Below, piece by piece: positions 59,566 through 64,000 of a stretch of DNA of 64,000 nt; positions within the stretch are counted from its first letter, which is position 1; each line of letters begins with the position of its first letter. Made by a program: the position numbers and the translations under genes. The stretch lies in assembly GCA_009746045.1 (NCBI GenBank), contig RPFO01000670.1, positions 1,263,954 through 1,327,953 of the forward strand. The letters are read 5' to 3'. The notes beneath the pieces are model-generated. The model saw only the letters and a list, made by a program, of their open reading frames with translations, had not been told where the DNA came from and searched no databases. This stretch comes from Mesostigma viride. Lineage: Eukaryota > Streptophyta > Mesostigmatophyceae > Mesostigmatales > Mesostigmataceae.

Positions 59566-62500
59566 CAGGATGTGGACATTCGCGTGCGCCGGCGAGTGGT
59601 TGGTTTCCCGATGGTTCCTTTTGGTGCCCTGACAGCGAGTATAGGGCACATAGCATTACACACGAGCGCCCGGCGGTCCAGCATCCTTGACTCCTTGGCA
59701 GTAATTGGACGATCGCGTGGACGCGTCGTCCCCGGGGGAAGGGGAGGGGTCGCAGAGCGTATGAAACCAGATGGCTACTAATAATACCATATACTTCTTT
59801 ACTATACCTACCTTTTATATACTAAGTACTTGTACTGGTCCACTACACTTCTTTATGATACCATACTCTTCTTAATTATATCTAGCTCCTGTATGATCGG
59901 CACGGTTCGGCTTTGGATCGAGCCGGCCATCTATGTAGGAATCCACCGCAGCCGCGCGTGGATCCGACGACCCTTCTACTGCCATGCCAGGGATCGATGC
60001 GCAGCCGCGCGTGGATCCGACGACCCTTCTACTGCCATGCCAGGGATCGATGCGCCAGTGTGCGGATATTATATATTTTCGATATTCTCTATTTTCTATA
60101 TAATATATTTTCTCCATGATATATTCTCTATGGGATAATCTGCAGTTGGCGGTGGGCTTGAACGGGTCGTCCCGAAGAGGACCACGTCAGGCACTCAGCA
60201 CCGCATGTGCACATGGTCCTGGCCTTTTTGGACATGGGCTCACCGGATGCTTGATGATTCTACTACTAAGGCGTCCGTACCGAGGCATCTCCGCGTGGGA
60301 TGCCGGATTCGGCAGCGAGTGCCAGCGACCCCAGACTACGGCCTGACTGCACGTCGCGTCCCGCGTGACCAACGGACGCGGAGTCCCATGGCACGCGGCC
60401 AAGTATTATTATAGGGAGCCTTCCGGCTGGCGGCTATGAGTCACGGCTCCCTGACTTCCTAGCGCGTGAGGGACGTGCTTGGCTTCTCGTGCACCTGCAC
60501 GTGATTAATTTCACTAGTGCGGCACGGTGCATGGAGACGGCACGGTGCATGGAGGCTGTTGCAACCCCGATGCGACTGGGCGATCAGGCAGGGCGGAGCC
60601 TGTACTGAATCGTGGTCGGCCGGCAAACAGATGTACAGCACCTTGTTGAATTGTCGGTAGCCAACCAATTGGCTACCCCGGCATTGAGTCGACGCCTAGC
60701 TGGGTCAGGGCACTCCTGGGCTCGAGTAACCGTGCATGCAGGGCGCGCCCGCGTCCGCCGCGACCGTCGGGAGTAAGGGCCCCCGGGGCTGCAAGCATAT
60801 GCGGGCACGGTGCAGTTGCATGGCGACAGCACGTACTGCCGGCAGTAGTGGTGGATGACCCAGCCGGTCGTGGTTGCACTGGTTGCGCTGGTGCCGGTCG
60901 TGGTTGCATCAGAAGCAGGTGGCGGTGTCCGGTCATTGTCTCACCGCCTCAACAGTGCGCGTGCATGGTGCCGATGCCACATGATGTGGCGCTGTCGCCC
61001 CGCAGACTGCCGGTGTCCGAGTAACACCCGGTATCACTGCATAGGGCCGGTACATCCGCTCTGAGCGGACCCGGCGCTGACGCGCGCTGAGCCATGGCAG
61101 AGCACTGAGGTACATGGGACGTGCGGGATCTGGCCGTCGAGGGCGAGTCACGGGGACTGTAGTAACGGCGACCCGAGACTGAGAGGCAGGCAGGATCGAG
61201 CTGCTGGAGTCTGAGCACCTAGTCACTGCCCGCGACCCTGTGCATGGCTACCATCGCGCAGTGTTCGCGTCCCTCCTGTGGGCTGAGCCCGGTAGGGAGT
61301 TGTTCCTTGCACCACTGGTGGAGGCCGATCGAGCGTGATTTGCAAGTGGCTCGTGTCCGCGCGCCTACGAGGTTGCATGGATGAGGGACTCAGAGCAGGG
61401 CGTTCCATGTGCATGGCGGGCGGGCTGTGTGGGCTTCAAAATGTACTATACCCCATGGCCATGCACTGGTACAGGGGTGGTGAGAGGCCTTCAAGCTTCG
61501 AGTGGGGGATGTGGCGATGCGCGGTGGGGACTGCATACATAGGGGCGTGTTTCTGTTGCGGGAATCGGGATCCTGGGCAAGACAGTCAAGCGGGGTGGAC
61601 AGGCGGTGATCGGTCGTGCGCGGCATTGACCCCGGTCCACGATCGCTGTATGTGCTTGAGCACCTGTGGGCTGGGCGCGATCGAGCCCGAGGAGCTCTTG
61701 TTTGGGACTGCGGGGTTGCTTCGGCCCTACTCATGAGCAGCACGGTGTCTCGCAGGGGCAACGTTACTGATACGGCAGTTCCTGCAAGGCGTGTCACTCC
61801 CCGACCTGCCCATTGCATTATATAAGTGCGGGCATTGCGGGCGCTATGCAGTCCACGTCGGCGGCCTCGAGCATCACATGCTTATGGGCCTACGCAAACA
61901 TCAACCGTGCTCTTGCTGTGCAAGTGTCACGGAGGGTGTGACTGCGAGCTGAGGAGTTTTCCCCCGCTTGCGGTGGAGTTCAGGCACATTGGCAGTAAGG
62001 AATGCGGGGACCGGCGACTGCTCCGGTCTATGCACGTCGGCCGGAGTGGTGTTGTGCCTAAACTACTGCAGCTTCGTGGAGGAGTTGGCAGGGCGCACTC
62101 CAGTGGACACGCTGGGGCCCTGCTAGTTTTGGGCACTTAACGTGCCATATTATCCAAGTTTCCGGTGTTGATCGACTTTGCCTGTTTCCTGCGCTGGATA
62201 GAGACGGCGGGGCGCACTCTAGTGGACACACTAGGGCCTTGCGGGCACCTGCATGCGTTCGCAGGTGCAGGGGAGGCGCACTCTAGCGGCCACGCTAGGG
62301 CTTCCCCCGCTATACAGCCACTCCAGCGGCGGCCAGGGACGGCCACGTTGCATGGTCGGTTGGCTCACGGCGCGCCTGTATTTGAGAGGACGCGTACAGC
62401 TGTCGGTAGTGAGGCGATGGATCAGATTCTTCTGGTGCACGCCCTCGCTTCTGAGCATGGGGCCTGCACTGCATGCTGTGCCTCACCGTCGTCGACGCTA

Positions 62501-63104
62501 GTAGTACTTCTTAATCGTCATGTGATTACGCGCATCAGTCGCGCTGTAAGGCTGGGTTTCGGCTGGACGGGATACATGACTGGCCACCTCGTCGGCCGGA
62601 TCATCAAGTTGTATGCATGAAAAATATTCCCTCCTGCTGACAGTCCCGATTGGCTATATAAAGAGTTGCCCTTGCGTGGCAAGTCTGGGGGGACCTGGTT
62701 TCACTGGCCCGTTGGTGCACAAGGGCTGGGACATAGTACCCCTATGGTCAACATTTCATCAAGTTTGAGGCTGCTCAGGACCTCAGGACTGGTTGCGCGG
62801 GATTACATGGACTGTGCATTATTATGTGGATGGGATAGGGCACGCGGTGGCGCCCCCTAAGGTGGTTCCAGTGGATCGGCGCGTCAACAACGGCGGTCGC
62901 TGAGATGGTTGTGAGAGTTTTATGACGGATGGCGGAATGATCCTGTCATCCTGTTTCATGCTACTACGTCAGGGTTGGTCCTGTGTATCAACCTCTAGAG
63001 GAATTGGTATTACTAACCCGCGGGTGAACCGGGGTTGGGACATAGTACTCTTATAGTAGCGTAGCTTACTTGTTTCCTTTCTATCTCTTGTACGGTAGGG
63101 ACTA
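59566..63104. other. Internal retrotransposon sequence without recognisable pol
   Basis: Open frames are short and show no RT, RNase H or integrase motifs. It contains a 50-bp tandem duplication (about 59953-60051, GTGGATCCGACGACCCTTCT), three diverged copies of GGCGCACTCYAGTGGACACR (62093-62290), and a repeated GGGACATAGTACYCYTAT (about 62728 and 63037). It could be extensively diverged pol or foreign filler. Confidence 0.55.
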
Positions 63105-63105
63105 C

Positions 63106-63127
63106 CGACCCCCGTGGGGGGGAGGAG
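63106..63127 (+). promoter_or_regulatory. Polypurine tract
   Basis: GTGGGGGGGAGGAG immediately precedes the 3' LTR, the expected position for the plus-strand primer. Confidence 0.7.
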
Positions 63128-63795
63128 TGTTACGTCCCGGCCCTTTTGGACGGACGTAACAATGGAATAAATTATGTAGTTTGACTTGTTGTCATAGTCC
63201 GTAGGACTTTGGGACTCATTTCGGGACTTAATTTGGGAATTGTCCCTTGGTCAGGACTTTTGTATGGAACTATGACAGTTTGTGTGATTCGGACCAGTTA
63301 TTTTGGGCCTAGGTTGTTGTATGCGTGTATCTTCTAGGGGCCGGTGCAGTCGCGCCGCGCTGCGTACTTTATAGCTAGTTGAGATATTGTACTCATGCGT
63401 GGATTCTGTAGGCGAGGGTCGATGTCGACCCGAGGATCTTGTGTGGACTGCATGCTTTGGAAGGTCGGCGCCATGTCGGCGCCCCTTGCCAGCGTAGTGG
63501 CAGACCTAGGTGAAATTGGTCCGAGGACGAGAGTCTCGTCCTCTTGGTTTGATGAATGATAAGTGCGAATACGCCTACACATTAAACCTGGGGCAACTAT
63601 CCATTTGTAATTGGTATTGCTAGCCATTATAAGTGTGTATTAATTAGCTTGGCATCAAGTCGCGGTGCCAGATATCTCACGACCCCAGTCGTGAAGCGCA
63701 ATCTGCATTAGGCCACCTTGAATCTTCCTAATTCCGGCATGGTAGATCTTTCGCTACGTAGCTCAGGCTAGGGGTGTCTGGGCTGGGACGTAACA
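63128..63795 (+). repeat. 3' LTR (668 bp)
   Basis: Same length as the 5' LTR with three differences that I can count; followed by the ATGAT target duplication. Confidence 0.95.
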
Positions 63796-64000
63796 ATGAT
63801 CTTCCGCCCCATATGTCGGCGCCTTTAGGTAGGTGCCTGAATACATCGTGGCCGTGCAGGTGCATGCACTTCGTGCACCCAGAGCAGGCGTATAGTTTAC
63901 ACCCTACTACCCTTGCAAGAAGTAGCCCAGAGTGTATTATCTAGGCCATATACCCCTTCTCAGGGACTATGGGCTACATATACTCCCAACGGAGTTATGT
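63796..64000 (-). repeat. Repeat-family segment, copy B (outer part)
   Basis: Inverted homologue of 48657-48990. The LTR retrotransposon separates this part from its continuation at 54600-54757. Confidence 0.6.

Larger units (their letters stand above)
54758..63795 (+). mobile_element. Young LTR retrotransposon, Gag-bearing without recognisable pol (TR-GAG-like)
   Basis: 9038 bp. Two 668-bp direct LTRs start TGTTACGTCCCGG and end GGGACGTAACA, are flanked by the 5-bp duplication ATGAT (54753-54757 and 63796-63800), and are preceded at the 3' side by a purine tract. I count three differences between the LTRs. The + strand holds a viroplasmin-like ORF (56172-56510), Gag (56643-58757) and a frameshifted aspartic protease (59311-59565). 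From 59.6 to 63.1 kb I see no YxDD, RNase H or integrase motif in any frame. Near-identical LTRs with no pol imply recent movement with enzymes supplied in trans. Orientation follows Gag, the candidate PBS and the purine tract. The Gag and CCHC type suggest a Ty3/Gypsy relative, but without RT this is not proven. Confidence 0.85.

Overview
The window is nuclear DNA from an intron-rich, repeat-rich eukaryote, most likely a green alga. Reasons: an aspartic protease with the plant-specific saposin-like insert (phytepsin type, known from the green lineage), GC-rich exons joined by strict GT-AG introns with C-rich tracts before the acceptor, and TGTAA motifs (the green-algal polyadenylation signal) downstream of several stops. 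The species cannot be told from the sequence.

Gene part (1-44.3 kb). Five host genes lie on alternating strands: (1) phytepsin-type aspartic protease, + strand, 224-10730, 12 exons, its 5' end outside the window; (2) a nuclear-type RS/ER-rich protein, - strand, 17209 to about 12.8 kb; (3) DIM1, the 18S rRNA dimethyladenosine transferase, + strand, 22679-23731, intronless; (4) F-actin capping protein beta subunit, - strand, 31024-25153, 8 exons; (5) a secretory-pathway protein of about 780 residues, + strand, 32025-44282, about 17 exons: signal peptide, CS (p23-like) domain, then four thioredoxin-fold domains in PDI order (a-b-b'-a') with no CxxC active site, ending KDELK. Exon joins were checked by codon phase; all close except around exon 12 of gene 5. 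The multi-exon genes carry intronic minisatellites or simple repeats, each with its own unit (22, 35, 18, 4, 23, 28, 19, 26, 6 and 12 bp). A PIF/Harbinger-type DNA transposon (17672-21573, TTA target duplication) sits between genes 2 and 3.

Transposon part (44.5-64 kb). No host gene was recognised here. It holds a decayed gag element (about 45.3-47.6 kb), three decayed fragments of an L1-ORF1-like gene (47.7-48.5, 49.4-49.6 and 53.5-54.5 kb), a 493-bp foldback element with TGCGAAAT-like internal repeats (50268-50760), and a young complete LTR retrotransposon (54758-63795) with 668-bp near-identical LTRs and a 5-bp target duplication. That element keeps an RNase H1 N-terminal (viroplasmin-like) ORF and a 704-residue Gag with a zinc knuckle, but its protease is frameshifted and I see no reverse transcriptase, RNase H or integrase: it looks like a TR-GAG-type, trans-mobilised element. 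The older decayed element has the same gene order (viroplasmin-like ORF, then a Gag with a single-residue repeat tract), suggesting a conserved lineage trait.

The strongest candidates for something undescribed are the CS-domain/redox-dead PDI fusion and the retrotransposon lineage with a stand-alone RNA:DNA-hybrid-binding ORF upstream of Gag.
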